Below the pieces are notes generated by a model. The model saw nothing but the letters and a program-made list of their open reading frames with translations, ran no database searches and was not told the DNA's origin. From the NCBI GenBank assembly GCA_050301795.1, contig JBNKZU010000013.1:62001-126000 (forward strand): a stretch of DNA of 64,000 bases. Direction: 5' to 3'. Shown here piece by piece: positions 52,840 through 62,094 of the stretch; the stretch's first letter is position 1, and each line of letters opens with the position of its first letter. The DNA is from JBNKZU01 sp050301795 (GTDB taxonomy: Bacteria > Pseudomonadota > Gammaproteobacteria > Thiohalomonadales > Thiohalomonadaceae). Made by a program: the position numbers and the translations under genes.

Positions 52840-53839
52840 AGCGATCCCTCCCCCAGGTGGTGATAAGCATCAACAGACCCAACACAAAAGCAGCGCAAAG
52901 AGGCCACCAGAAAAGCTCTGTGACGGGTCTAAACACATAAGAGTCCTTAACAACGGGTTCTAGTTCATCCAAGAGCGCATAGATCTCTTCAAGCTCTTGC
53001 AGATTACGTGCACGGAAATAACGGCCATTGGTTATTTGGGCGATCTGTTTTAATGTTTTTTCATCCAGATCCTTTGAGGGATTAATGCGCTGTCTTCCAA
53101 AGAGGGATTGCACCAGCATCTCATCCGCACCGATGCCGATGGTATAGATCTTAAGCGCCTCTGAGGCTGCCAACTCTGCTGCCTGTATCGGATCAACATC
53201 ACCTGCGGTATTTGCACCATCGGTTAACAGGATTAATACCGGCTTGGGTTGATCATCATCCGTTGCAGAGTCCTTCATTCGTTTGACAGCCAGGCCAATC
53301 GCATCGCCAATGGCGGTAGCCTCTCCGGCAAGGCCTATCACCGATTCTCCGAGTAAAACAGAGACGGTTTTGCGATCAAAGGTCAATGGAGCCTGGATAT
53401 AGGCCTTTGTTCCAAAAAGAATCAAACCGATACGATCACCAATACGCTGTTCGATAAAGTCACTCGCAATCAGTTTGGTTGCCTCTAAGCGATCCATCGT
53501 CTTGCCATTACGCTGAAAATCAGCAACCTGCATACTTCCTGACAGATCCACGGCCATCATTAAATCACGACCGGAAACAGGAATCTCAATCGGCTCACCT
53601 AACCATTGCGGTCGTGATGCTGCAATCACCACAAACACCCATGCAATCACCGCCAGAGTCGTCATAAAAAAATGGCGTTTAGTTTGCTGATAACCACTAC
53701 CGATCCCTGAAAATGGCAATAGTGATGGCACTTTCAGTGCGGCGGTCTGTTGTTGTTTTAGCGGTGGAAGATAGCGATAACTCAACCAAGGCAGTGGCAA
53801 CAGCAAGAAGGCGTAGGGCCAGAGCAGTTCCAAACTCAT
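52829..53839 (-). CDS. batA: BatA family VWA protein
   Basis: A 336-residue membrane protein. It has N-terminal membrane segments (residues about 4-22 and 58-78), a VWA domain with intact MIDAS (AVDLSGSMQ, and LLTDGANTAGD) and a C-terminal membrane helix (about 308-328). It overlaps the DUF4381 gene by 4 bp and the BatB-BatC gene by 11 bp. It is the metal-binding VWA partner expected downstream of a MoxR ATPase. Confidence 0.9.
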   Translation of the reverse strand: MSLELLWPYAFLLLPLPWLSYRYLPPLKQQQTAALKVPSLLPFSGIGSGYQQTKRHFFMTTLAVIAWVFVVIAASRPQWLGEPIEIPVSGRDLMMAVDLSGSMQVADFQRNGKTMDRLEATKLIASDFIEQRIGDRIGLILFGTKAYIQAPLTFDRKTVSVLLGESVIGLAGEATAIGDAIGLAVKRMKDSATDDDQPKPVLILLTDGANTAGDVDPIQAAELAASEALKIYTIGIGADEMLVQSLFGRQRINPSKDLDEKTLKQIAQITNGRYFRARNLQELEEIYALLDELEPVVKDSYVFRPVTELFWWPLCAAFVLGLLMLITTWGRDRFVR

Positions 53840-54315
53840 CGAACTCCCCCCTTTTTTGGGAGCTTTTCGATCAGACGTTTTACGAGATCAAACAGCCCTT
53901 CAACATCCACAAACGACTGACGCTGATACGGTGCTTCCAGGAGTGAGCGCCCTAGCTCAGAGTTAAAGGGCTCGTCATCAAGGTACTGATTCAAAAGCCC
54001 AAGCCAGGCCTCACCAGTTAGAGATGCACTCGATTCTCGCGGGTGGTAGGCCAGGATAATTCGGCGTAATAACACCGAAGTTTCAGTTACAGCCTGATGG
54101 TGGTCTGCACTATCCCTGTAGTGACTTCTAACGTGTTCAAACTCCCTTTTAACAGATCGTAGTAGTGCCCCACGCCCCCACCAGAGACGAACAAGATAGA
54201 TCGTAGAGAGCAACACCACCAACAGCAACAGTAGTAACCACCATCCAAGTGCAGGCGGCCACCAACTAACCCCGTCAGGAAGATGAATATCACGTAGTTG
54301 CAACGTCTTATCCAT
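53836..54315 (-). CDS. DUF4381 membrane protein
   Basis: A 159-residue protein: short N-terminal stretch (LQLRDIHLPDGVSWWPPALGWW), one membrane helix (about residues 27-46) and a helical cytoplasmic region. DUF4381 regularly sits between the DUF58 and VWA genes of MoxR operons. ATG 54315 is chosen, because the family's 'L-x-DIHLP' start lies just after it; longer readings run into the DUF58 gene, which it overlaps by 8 bp. Confidence 0.83.
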   Translation of the reverse strand: MDKTLQLRDIHLPDGVSWWPPALGWWLLLLLLVVLLSTIYLVRLWWGRGALLRSVKREFEHVRSHYRDSADHHQAVTETSVLLRRIILAYHPRESSASLTGEAWLGLLNQYLDDEPFNSELGRSLLEAPYQRQSFVDVEGLFDLVKRLIEKLPKKGGVR

Positions 54316-55330
54316 GTGACACCCTTTTGAGTGATGCCTCTTGCAATACCATCGCAGGATCATCATCAGTCGAGCAGCTCACCAGTTGAATCCGGTAACG
54401 CTTACACCACTCTCTCAACGCTTCATATCGTTGTGCAAACCGCTGCTGATAGGCCTCAAGAACCCGACGCATTGAGGTATCGATATGAACCACATCATCA
54501 ATATGAGATACGGTGATCTGCTCATCCTCCGGGAGTGACCGTTCAAAAGGATCGTGAATCATAATGAGTTGGATCTCACAATGACGCGACAGCAAACCGA
54601 TAATCTGCTCTTCAGATTCACCAAACCCCTGAAAATCGCTAATGATGGTGATATGTGCGCCAGGATGGGTTACCCGTTGCAGACGTTGCAGCATGTGTTG
54701 ATAGCTGGCGTTATCACCGTTTTGATGATTTGATTGGGAGGATTGCTGCCACGCGGAGTGACTCACCAGTTGGTTGAAGAGATGGAGTACAGCGTGGCGA
54801 CCGGTTTGAGGACGTGATTCGAGATGCTCAACCTCTGAAAAAACCATTCCACCGAGTCGATCTCCACGTTTTTGTGCCTGCCATGCCAGAATTGCAGCCA
54901 TTTGAGAGGCGATCACTGACTTAAAGGCACCACGAGTTGCAAAGTGCATTGAACGATTAAGGTCTACCGCGATATGGATCGCCAGTTCTCGCTCCTCACG
55001 AAAGAGTTTAGTGTGTGTTTTACCTGTACGCGCAGTAACCCGCCAGTCGATGGTACGGATATCGTCGCCGGGAATATAGGGACGAGCTTCGGAAAACTCC
55101 ATTCCACGGCCTTTAAAGCTAGAGATATATTGTCCGGTACGTTGCGATAACCGTTTCGGTTTTTGAGTCGCCAACTGTTGTGCCAGCCCATTTAAACCGA
55201 TCAATGACCTTAATGAGATCGACACCAGCCCATCACCATCAGCAGGAACGGTTTGATCACGCTCCCCGATTTCCGGGATCACGCGTGATTCACCTTTAAA
55301 CGATGAAAACAGGCGTGTGATTAAACTCAT
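54308..55330 (-). CDS. DUF58 domain protein
   Basis: A 340-residue soluble protein with the DUF58 signature RPYIPGDDIRTIDWRVTARTG and a degenerate VWA-like fold (VAVDLNRSMHF-type segment, TIISDFQGFGE). DUF58 proteins are constant companions of MoxR ATPases and presumably link the ATPase to the membrane VWA proteins. It overlaps moxR by 4 bp. Confidence 0.9.
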   Translation of the reverse strand: MSLITRLFSSFKGESRVIPEIGERDQTVPADGDGLVSISLRSLIGLNGLAQQLATQKPKRLSQRTGQYISSFKGRGMEFSEARPYIPGDDIRTIDWRVTARTGKTHTKLFREERELAIHIAVDLNRSMHFATRGAFKSVIASQMAAILAWQAQKRGDRLGGMVFSEVEHLESRPQTGRHAVLHLFNQLVSHSAWQQSSQSNHQNGDNASYQHMLQRLQRVTHPGAHITIISDFQGFGESEEQIIGLLSRHCEIQLIMIHDPFERSLPEDEQITVSHIDDVVHIDTSMRRVLEAYQQRFAQRYEALREWCKRYRIQLVSCSTDDDPAMVLQEASLKRVSHG

Positions 55331-56292
55331 GGAACCGCGATTCGATTAATCAATTCGTTGATAAAGTAGTCCGGTGAGACGCCTTCGGCCTCAGCCTCAT
55401 AGGTAAGAATGATTCGATGGCGCATCACATCAAAGGCCATCAATTGAATATCATCAGGAGAGACATAATCACGACCACATAGCCACGCATAGGACTTGGC
55501 ACAGCGATCTAACGCCTGAATCGCGCGGGGACTGGCACCATACTGAATCCAGCTAGCAAGATCATCCCCATAGGCTGCCGGATTCCGAGTTGCCATCACC
55601 AATTGAATCAGATACTCCTCAAGATTTGGAGCAATATAGATATCCAGCACCTCGTCACGCGCCTTAAAGACAATCTCCTGTGAAAGCTCAGGTATTGACT
55701 CTGCAACAGATTTAAAATCTGAGCGCGCCTCTTTACGAGCCAGCTCCAGAATCAGTCGTTCGGAGTCGTAATCCGGGTAATCGATATTGACGTGCATCAA
55801 AAAGCGATCCAACTGCGCCTCAGGTAGGGGATAGGTTCCCTCCTGCTCCAGTGGGTTTTGAGTCGCCATGACCAAAAAGAGTTTTGGTAAAGGATAGGTC
55901 ACTGAGCCTACCGTAATTTGGCGTTCAGCCATCGCCTCTAGCAGTGCCGATTGAACCTTTGCCGGAGCACGGTTAATCTCATCGGCCAGAACAAGGTTAT
56001 GAAACAGAGGCCCTTGTTGAAAAGTAAAGCTTCCCTCTTGTGGCCTGAAGACCTCGGTTCCGGTTAGATCAGCCGGAAGCAGATCCGGAGTAAACTGAAT
56101 ACGGTGAAAATCACCTTCGATACCATCACCGAGTGTTTTGATCGCTCTGGTTTTAGCAAGACCGGGCGCACCCTCTACCAGAAGATGACCATCTGCGAGT
56201 AATGCAATTAACAGACGATCAACCAGATGTTGTTGACCGATGATCTGAGTTCTTACATAACGTCGTAATTCCAGAAACGACTCTTTAACCAC
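55327..56292 (-). CDS. MoxR-family AAA+ ATPase
   Basis: A 321-residue AAA+ ATPase: Walker A VEGAPGLAKTRA, Walker B LVLADEINRAPAK, sensor 1 MATQNP, arginine-finger region LPEAQLDRF and the C-terminal lid. It is the first gene of the MoxR-DUF58-DUF4381-BatA-BatBC-BatD unit, all overlapping, implying one transcript and one complex. MoxR chaperones act in maturation or assembly of partner proteins. The client here is unknown. Confidence 0.93.
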   Translation of the reverse strand: MVKESFLELRRYVRTQIIGQQHLVDRLLIALLADGHLLVEGAPGLAKTRAIKTLGDGIEGDFHRIQFTPDLLPADLTGTEVFRPQEGSFTFQQGPLFHNLVLADEINRAPAKVQSALLEAMAERQITVGSVTYPLPKLFLVMATQNPLEQEGTYPLPEAQLDRFLMHVNIDYPDYDSERLILELARKEARSDFKSVAESIPELSQEIVFKARDEVLDIYIAPNLEEYLIQLVMATRNPAAYGDDLASWIQYGASPRAIQALDRCAKSYAWLCGRDYVSPDDIQLMAFDVMRHRIILTYEAEAEGVSPDYFINELINRIAVP

Positions 56293-56370
56293 TTTTATCT
56301 AACTCCTCTTTAGTTTTGATTCATCATCATTATTAGTAATCTCTAATTCTCAAGCCTTTTCAGGGCGTGT

Positions 56371-56820
56371 TCAACTACTAATCCCGTCTAATTGTTTTAA
56401 TGCTAATCTGAGCTGGCGGTGAGCTTGTGTCGATAGTGCATCACCAAAAATCAATAATGATTGAGTCTGATCATTTTCATCACGATAACGAATAATCGTC
56501 AGCGCAGGTGAGATAAGGGTCGCAGCGATGATTTCAATAGTTTGATGCTGCCCGTATGTAACCCGTACCCATTCTTGTTTCTCACCGATAATTAACCCCG
56601 ATAACTCGCCATTTAGCTCCTGTCGATTTCGCAACAGTGACACCAGTGACCATAATGTCACCACCGTAAAAACTGTTTGCAGTGCGATTGACCAATGAAC
56701 ACTCAAAAAAGTTCCTATCAGAATCAGGTGATATCCCCAAATGATGAAAACAAAGCGTTTAGAACGATTAAACGCTAAAAAATCATGAGATTGAGTAGAG
56801 TTGTATTGCTCCATTACCAT
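56371..56820 (-). CDS. ygfX: YgfX-like small membrane protein
   Basis: A 149-residue protein with two close membrane segments (about residues 25-42 and 45-62) and a cytoplasmic C-terminal domain (WVRVTYGQHQTIEIIAATLI...). Size, topology and position divergent from ygfZ match YgfX (CptA). In E. coli it is encoded with sdhE (ygfY/cptB) and described as affecting cell division proteins. Here no sdhE gene lies between it and ygfZ. Start is ATG 56820 or 56814. Confidence 0.7.
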   Translation of the reverse strand: MVMEQYNSTQSHDFLAFNRSKRFVFIIWGYHLILIGTFLSVHWSIALQTVFTVVTLWSLVSLLRNRQELNGELSGLIIGEKQEWVRVTYGQHQTIEIIAATLISPALTIIRYRDENDQTQSLLIFGDALSTQAHRQLRLALKQLDGISS

Positions 56821-56921
56821 TGAATACCTGTTCCATACTCGGTTTTTTGGATCTTTACATTGAGATTACTGCAACAACCATTATTCTATGAGTCATCTGA
56901 TGAAAACAATGGATAAATTCG

Positions 56922-57953
56922 ATGAACCAGTCATGGCAACAATTTTTAACCACCCAAGGTGCACGTTTCGCTGAGAGCAGCATTACCGATTTCGGTGACT
57001 CCCGTAGTGAATTACAATCAACCATCGGCGCAACTGTGATCACCGCACTGACGCATACTCGAATCATCAAGGTGGGTGGTGAAGATGCATCGCTCTTTCT
57101 CCAAGGCCAATTAACCAACGATATTCGTAATATCGATGCAGAACACCATCAGCTTAGCGCCCATTGTAGCCCTAAAGGTCGAATGCTGTTTATTGCTCGA
57201 CTCTTCAGTCGTGACGATGCCTATTACCTGTTACTGCCTGATGAGCTCACCGATGCCGCTTTAAAACGACTTAAGATGTTTGTATTAATGTCCAAGGTTA
57301 CTATCGAAGAGGTCACCGATGAATATGCATTAATCGGTATTGCTGGTGCTGATGCCCAAGCTATTGCCACCACCATGACCACACCGGCCGATCAAAACGA
57401 TGGTGTGGCTCAGGCTGAATCAGGGGCATTATTAAGCCTCTCTGACACACGATACGAAGCTATGGTTTTCATCGATCAAGCCGAGTCAATCTGGAACCGA
57501 TTAAAAGCGCAGGCAACACCCGTGGGTAAACCCTGTTGGGACTACCTTGATATCGTCGCGGGCATTCCAAATGTCACCACAGCGACAGTAGAAGCGTTTG
57601 TACCACAAATGGCAAACATGCAGATGATCAACGGGGTTAGTTTTAAAAAGGGGTGTTATACCGGGCAAGAGGTGGTTGCGAGAATGCAGCATCTTGGAAT
57701 ACTCAAGCGCCACATGTACCGCTGTCATTATGATGCTGATGTTGCTCCAAAAGTAGGTGATGCGATCGACTCACCCACCTCCACCAGTGGTCAGGGTGCT
57801 GGCAAGGTCGTGACCGTGGCACCATCACCGAATGGTGGTTATGCGATGTTGGCCGTAATTGAGAACACCTCAGTAGAGGCTGGCGATGTCTCAATTAATG
57901 GTACTGTGTTAGCGATTGAAGAACTACCTTATAGTTTGGAAAAAGAGAACTGA
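56922..57953 (+). CDS. ygfZ: Folate-binding tRNA-modification/Fe-S protein YgfZ
   Basis: A 343-residue GcvT-fold protein with the family signature KGCYTGQEVVARMQHLG, whose Cys is essential in E. coli YgfZ. It supports Fe-S enzymes such as MiaB in a folate-dependent manner. It is divergent from ygfX, as in E. coli. The downstream REP-like repeat begins 4 bp after its stop. Confidence 0.94.
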   Translation: MNQSWQQFLTTQGARFAESSITDFGDSRSELQSTIGATVITALTHTRIIKVGGEDASLFLQGQLTNDIRNIDAEHHQLSAHCSPKGRMLFIARLFSRDDAYYLLLPDELTDAALKRLKMFVLMSKVTIEEVTDEYALIGIAGADAQAIATTMTTPADQNDGVAQAESGALLSLSDTRYEAMVFIDQAESIWNRLKAQATPVGKPCWDYLDIVAGIPNVTTATVEAFVPQMANMQMINGVSFKKGCYTGQEVVARMQHLGILKRHMYRCHYDADVAPKVGDAIDSPTSTSGQGAGKVVTVAPSPNGGYAMLAVIENTSVEAGDVSINGTVLAIEELPYSLEKEN

Positions 57954-57956
57954 GAA

Positions 57957-58043
57957 GGTGTCGGAGTCGCCCGGCTAGAAAAACATGAGTAAAGTCAATA
58001 TCACTAGGCACTTTCTAAGTTTGAGTTAAGCGACTCTGACACC
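57957..58043 (+). repeat. REP-like hairpin repeat A
   Basis: 87-bp element bounded by GGTGTCGGAGTCGC and GCGACTCTGACACC (one G-T mismatch pair). It contains the 3' end and stop codon of the RAYT gene. The interior (AAAAACATGAGTAAAG, AATATCACTAGGCACTTTCT) is nearly the same in copies B and D. Confidence 0.9.
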
Positions 58044-58692
58044 TTAGTGACTCGACACCCGAGTTTAATTTAGCCAACTTCAACAAAAACTCAGTCTTAC
58101 CAATACCCAAGCCCTTTTCAGTACCTCTGCGAATATCAATTAACTCTTTTCTGCTCATTTCATGCATAAAGAGATCAATATATGCAGTTCGTCCAGAATT
58201 AATATATTCCTCATAAACAGAATGAGGTGTTATCAATGCATCATGCTTACCCAATGCATTGGCGTGATAACTCGAATACGGGTAGTCTTCGGGATTCATA
58301 GCAATGCCTGCTCTAACAGGATTCATTTCAATATATCGGTAGCATGTTAGTAGATAACTTTCGGTATCGACAAAACCTGTTTTGTAACGCCCCTCCCATA
58401 ATGAGCCACTACGGTGATAACGACGATTAAAGTATTGGGAATAACGTCTCCCAACTGACTGCATTGTTTTGGGTAATGAATCTGATATAGCTGGAGTTAC
58501 AAGCAAGTGAATATGATTATGCATCAGCACCCATGCATGAATAGACAAGGTATGTTTTGATGAAGCTTCACGTAGATAGCGGTAAAAAGTCCTGAAATCA
58601 TCATGATGAGCAAAAACCGGATCTCTGTTATGCCCTCGAACAACAACATGTTGTGGTTGGTTTCGAATAAAGATTCGAGGCATTCTTGGCAT
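58015..58692 (-). CDS. REP-associated tyrosine transposase (RAYT, Y1_Tnp)
   Basis: A 225-residue single-strand nuclease of the IS200/RAYT type. It shows HxH (HUH) at H60/H62 in LMHNHIHLLV, the Tyr-containing segment GRRYSQYFNRRY (81-92) expected to supply the nucleophile, SLWEGRYKT and YRYIEMNPVRAG. RAYTs mobilise REP/BIME hairpins. Here five such hairpins lie within 1.2 kb and a sixth 1.5 kb away. The final residues (SRLTQT) and stop codon are encoded by the arm of repeat A, so the gene runs into its own repeat. Confidence 0.93.
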   Translation of the reverse strand: MPRMPRIFIRNQPQHVVVRGHNRDPVFAHHDDFRTFYRYLREASSKHTLSIHAWVLMHNHIHLLVTPAISDSLPKTMQSVGRRYSQYFNRRYHRSGSLWEGRYKTGFVDTESYLLTCYRYIEMNPVRAGIAMNPEDYPYSSYHANALGKHDALITPHSVYEEYINSGRTAYIDLFMHEMSRKELIDIRRGTEKGLGIGKTEFLLKLAKLNSGVESLRCQSRLTQT

Positions 58693-58764
58693 GGCTACTC
58701 CTTTAGCTAAAGTTTATATAATGTTAGCAGACGGTTTCGGAGTAGACCAACTTGGACTTTTGAA

Positions 58765-58850
58765 GGTGTCGGAGTCGCCCAACTAGAAAAACATGAGTAA
58801 AACCAATATCACTAGGCACTTTCTAAATTTGAGTTAAGCGACTCTGACAC
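58765..58850 (+). repeat. REP-like hairpin repeat B
   Basis: GGTGTCGGAGTCGC ... GCGACTCTGACAC, same interior as A and D. It is followed by the spacer TGAGCTATGGGCGGGAAA, which recurs after copy D. Confidence 0.9.
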
Positions 58851-58869
58851 ATGAGCTATGGGCGGGAAA

Positions 58870-58955
58870 GGTGTCAGACTCACTTAACCCGATAATGGAA
58901 AGTGTATGGTGACTTTAAGGCTCTCAATTCTTTCAGGCTGGGTGAATCTGACACC
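58870..58955 (-). repeat. REP-like hairpin repeat C (divergent)
   Basis: GGTGTCAGACTCAC at the left and GTGAATCTGACACC at the right; the left arm reads like the complement of the right arm of the other copies. The interior is unrelated to A, B and D, so this is an older or recombined copy. Confidence 0.8.
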
Positions 58956-58965
58956 GGTTATTGGT

Positions 58966-59052
58966 GGTGTCGGAGTCGCCCGACTAGAAAAACATGAGTA
59001 AAGCCAATATCACTAGGCACTTTCTTAGTTTGAGTTAAGCGACTCTGACACC
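58966..59052 (+). repeat. REP-like hairpin repeat D
   Basis: Arms GGTGTCGGAGTCGC/GCGACTCTGACACC and interior nearly identical to A and B. The B+spacer and D+spacer units suggest local duplication. Confidence 0.9.
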
Positions 59053-59070
59053 TGAGCTATGGGCGGGAAA

Positions 59071-59156
59071 GGTGTCGGAGTCGCTAAACTAGGCAATAAG
59101 AAAAAAAGAAGTAACGTAAAGTAACTATATTCTTATAATTTGGCGACTCCGACACC
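59071..59156 (+). repeat. REP-like hairpin repeat E
   Basis: Perfect arms GGTGTCGGAGTCGC/GCGACTCCGACACC around a different AT-rich interior. It lies just beyond the lysS stop (59176), so it could act as a transcription-stopping hairpin for lysS. The stretch 58693-59175 contains only repeats B to E and no gene. Confidence 0.88.
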
Positions 59157-59175
59157 AGGACACCAGATTAGAAAT

Positions 59176-60687
59176 TTAGCTTTGTGGTCGCATGTGAGGG
59201 AACAACAACACATCACGGATCGATGGCGCATCGGTAAATAGCATCACCAAGCGATCAATACCAATACCCTCTCCGGCGGTTGGCGGCAAGCCATACTCAA
59301 GTGCCGTTATGTAGTCTCCATCGTAGTGCATTGCCTCATGATCGCCGGCATCCTTCTCAGCCACCTGACGATTGAAGCGCTCGGCCTGATCCTCGGCATC
59401 ATTCAACTCCGAGAACCCGTTTGCCAGTTCGCGGCCACCGATAAAGAACTCAAATCGATCGGTGACGCTTGGATCCAGATCGTTACGTCTGGCAAGAGGT
59501 GACACCTCTGTCGGGTAGGCGGTAATAAAGGTTGGATCCTTAAGTTGATGTTCAACTGTGCTTTCAAAGATCTCTAACTGCACTTTACCAATACCCCATG
59601 TCTCTCGAACATCGACCCCAAGTCGTTTCGCGATCGCAACAGCTTGGTCATGGTCTTCAAGCTCTTCGGCACTGATATCTTCGTTATAGTGAAGGATGGC
59701 CTCTTTTATTGTGTAGCGTGCAAACGGCTTACCAAAATCATAAGTCTCACCTTGATAGGTAATCGTGGTTGTACCCATCACCTCGGTTGCTATCTCGCGC
59801 ATCATCTCTTCGGTGAGATCCATTAAATCGTTGTAATCGGCGTAGGCTTGATAGAACTCGATCATCGTAAACTCGGGGTTATGGCGAGTTGACAATCCCT
59901 CGTTACGGAAATTACGGTTAATCTCAAATACACGCTCAAAGCCACCGACAACCAGACGTTTTAAATAAAGCTCTGGTGCAATACGCAGAAACAGCTCCAT
60001 ATCAAGCGCATTATGGTGGGTGATAAATGGACGCGCTGCCGCACCACCAGGGATCGGCTGCATCATCGGCGTTTCCACTTCAAGAAAATCCCGGCGGGTC
60101 ATAAAGCTGCGGATCTGTTGGATTATTTTTGTGCGAATCTTAAATACGTTACGCGTATCGTCGTTGATGATCAGATCAACATATCGTTGGCGATATTTGG
60201 TCTCCTGATCGGTCAGACCATGGAATTTCTCAGGCAGTGGTCGAAGAGATTTGGTTAACAGGCGAATACTATCCACCTTAACAGACAGCTCCCCTTTGCC
60301 AGTGCGGAACATCACGCCCTCTGCACCAAGAATGTCTCCGATATCCCACTTTTTAAACTGTTCGTTATAGACACCTTCAGGTAGCAGATCTCTTGCAACA
60401 TAGACCTGCATTGTGCCAGACATATCCTTTAACTGAGCGAAACTTGCCTTTCCCATAATGCGTTTTGCCATCATACGACCAGCAATCGCGACTCGAATAT
60501 TGGCCTCTTCAAGCGCCTCTTTGCTCATCTCATGACACTGTTGGTGTAGATCTGCGGCAAGCGCATCGCGACGGAAATCATTTGGAAACGCAATGCCGGC
60601 ATTACGCATCTGTTTTAATTTACCTCGACGCTCGGCAATGAGTTTGTTTTCATCTTCTATAGTGATCGTTTCGTTTTGGTCACTCAT
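59176..60687 (-). CDS. lysS: Lysyl-tRNA synthetase, class II
   Basis: A 503-residue class II synthetase with an N-terminal OB-fold anticodon domain (RVAIAGRMMAKRIMGKASF) and the catalytic domain: motif 1 region FLEVETPMMQPIPGGA, motif 2 FRNEGLSTRHNPEFTMIE, motif 3 GIGIDRLVMLFTD. It charges tRNA-Lys. It follows prfB on the same strand, as in many gammaproteobacteria, separated by repeat F. Confidence 0.97.
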   Translation of the reverse strand: MSDQNETITIEDENKLIAERRGKLKQMRNAGIAFPNDFRRDALAADLHQQCHEMSKEALEEANIRVAIAGRMMAKRIMGKASFAQLKDMSGTMQVYVARDLLPEGVYNEQFKKWDIGDILGAEGVMFRTGKGELSVKVDSIRLLTKSLRPLPEKFHGLTDQETKYRQRYVDLIINDDTRNVFKIRTKIIQQIRSFMTRRDFLEVETPMMQPIPGGAAARPFITHHNALDMELFLRIAPELYLKRLVVGGFERVFEINRNFRNEGLSTRHNPEFTMIEFYQAYADYNDLMDLTEEMMREIATEVMGTTTITYQGETYDFGKPFARYTIKEAILHYNEDISAEELEDHDQAVAIAKRLGVDVRETWGIGKVQLEIFESTVEHQLKDPTFITAYPTEVSPLARRNDLDPSVTDRFEFFIGGRELANGFSELNDAEDQAERFNRQVAEKDAGDHEAMHYDGDYITALEYGLPPTAGEGIGIDRLVMLFTDAPSIRDVLLFPHMRPQS

Positions 60688-60727
60688 ATCTGTTCCAATT
60701 GTTTTAAATCTTTAGTTGTGCTTTTTC

Positions 60728-60825
60728 GGGGTCGGAGTCACCCTGAAAAGATAGTACGGAGTTATATCTTAAATACCACGCTTTCACAAAACAGATGAGT
60801 ATCATGATAGTGTGACTCCGACCCC
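60728..60825. repeat. REP-like hairpin repeat F between lysS and prfB
   Basis: Perfect 13-bp arms GGGGTCGGAGTCA/TGACTCCGACCCC. Relative to the other copies, GGTGTC...GACACC became GGGGTC...GACCCC, a compensated change that keeps pairing. The interior is AT-rich and unrelated to A, B and D. Confidence 0.85.
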
Positions 60826-60830
60826 TTCTG

Positions 60831-61929
60831 TTATAAGCCACTTTTCAGGCTGGCTTCTATAAATTGATTCAAATCGCCATCAAGTACGGCTTGGGTATTT
60901 CCGGTTTCTACGCCGGTACGCAGATCCTTAATTCTTGATTGATCCAGAACATAGGAGCGTATCTGCGATCCCCATCCAATATCCGCTTTGTTATCCTCAA
61001 GAACCTGTTGGTCGGCGGATCGTTTCTGAATCTCCAACTCATAAAGCTTGGCCTTAAGTTGCTTCATCGCCTGATCCTTGTTTTTGTGCTGTGAACGATC
61101 ATTCTGGCACTGCACAACAATACCTGTTGGATTATGGGTGATCCTCACGGCTGATTCGGTTTTATTGACATGCTGTCCACCCGCACCAGAGGCACGATAG
61201 ACATCAATTCGAAGATCCGCCGGATTGATCTCAATATCGATAGAGTCATCAATCTCAGGAGAGACGAATACCGATGCAAATGAGGTGTGACGACGGTTTC
61301 CCGAATCAAACGGTGATTTACGAACCAGACGATGAACCCCAATCTCGGTTCTGAGCCATCCAAAGGCGAACTCGCCCTCGTAACGAATGGTGGCACTCTT
61401 GATCCCTGCCACGTCGCCATCAGAAACCTCCATTAACTCGGTTTTGAATCCTTCACGCTCACCCCAACGCAGATACATGCGTAATAACATGTTGGCCCAA
61501 TCCTGTGCCTCGGTACCGCCCGAGCCAGCTTGAATATCAAGATAGGCATTGTTTGCATCCATCTGCCCGGAGAACATGCGGCGAAATTCTAAGGTCGCGA
61601 GTTGTGATTCCAGTTTCGATAGATCTGACTCAACTGAATGAACGGTATCGGCATCGTCCTCCTCTGCAGCCATCTCGACCAGCTCTGCGGCATCGGTGAG
61701 ATTATCATCCATATTGGTGATGGTATTCACAACCAGCTCTAATGCTGCGCGTTCACGACCTAACGCTTGGGCACGTTCCTGATTATTCCAAATATTCGGG
61801 TCTTCTAGCTCTCGATTAACCTCAATCAGGCGCTCCTTTTTAACCTCATAGTCAAAGATACCCCCTCAGCGCATCAGTGCGCTCCTGCATATCACTAATT
61901 TTGGTAAGGATTGGATTAATTTCTAACAT
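60831..61929 (-). CDS. prfB: Peptide chain release factor 2, with programmed +1 frameshift
   Basis: RF2 recognises UGA and UAA. The first frame starts at ATG 61929 and meets an in-frame TGA at codon 26 (61854-61852). The context AGGGGGTATCTTTGAC is the classical RF2 site (internal Shine-Dalgarno, CTT slip codon, TGA, C). A +1 shift continues in the second frame to 60831, giving 365 residues, the same as E. coli RF2. The GGQ loop (SGAGGQHVNKTES) and the GIKSATIRYEG region are present. Annotating only the downstream frame (from 61730) would truncate the protein. Release-factor level autoregulates the shift. Confidence 0.96.
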
Positions 61930-62094
61930 TGTGTTGATTTTCAAAAGGATAAGATGGGCGCGAATGATACTACAGGCATCAGGGTTGTGATAGCCCGTAA
62001 TCTGACACAAATATTCAAATATGATCACTCATCGTTAGCACTTTGCCCAACTCCCCTTTATAATTGCGCCACTAAATTATAATCACGAAGCAAT

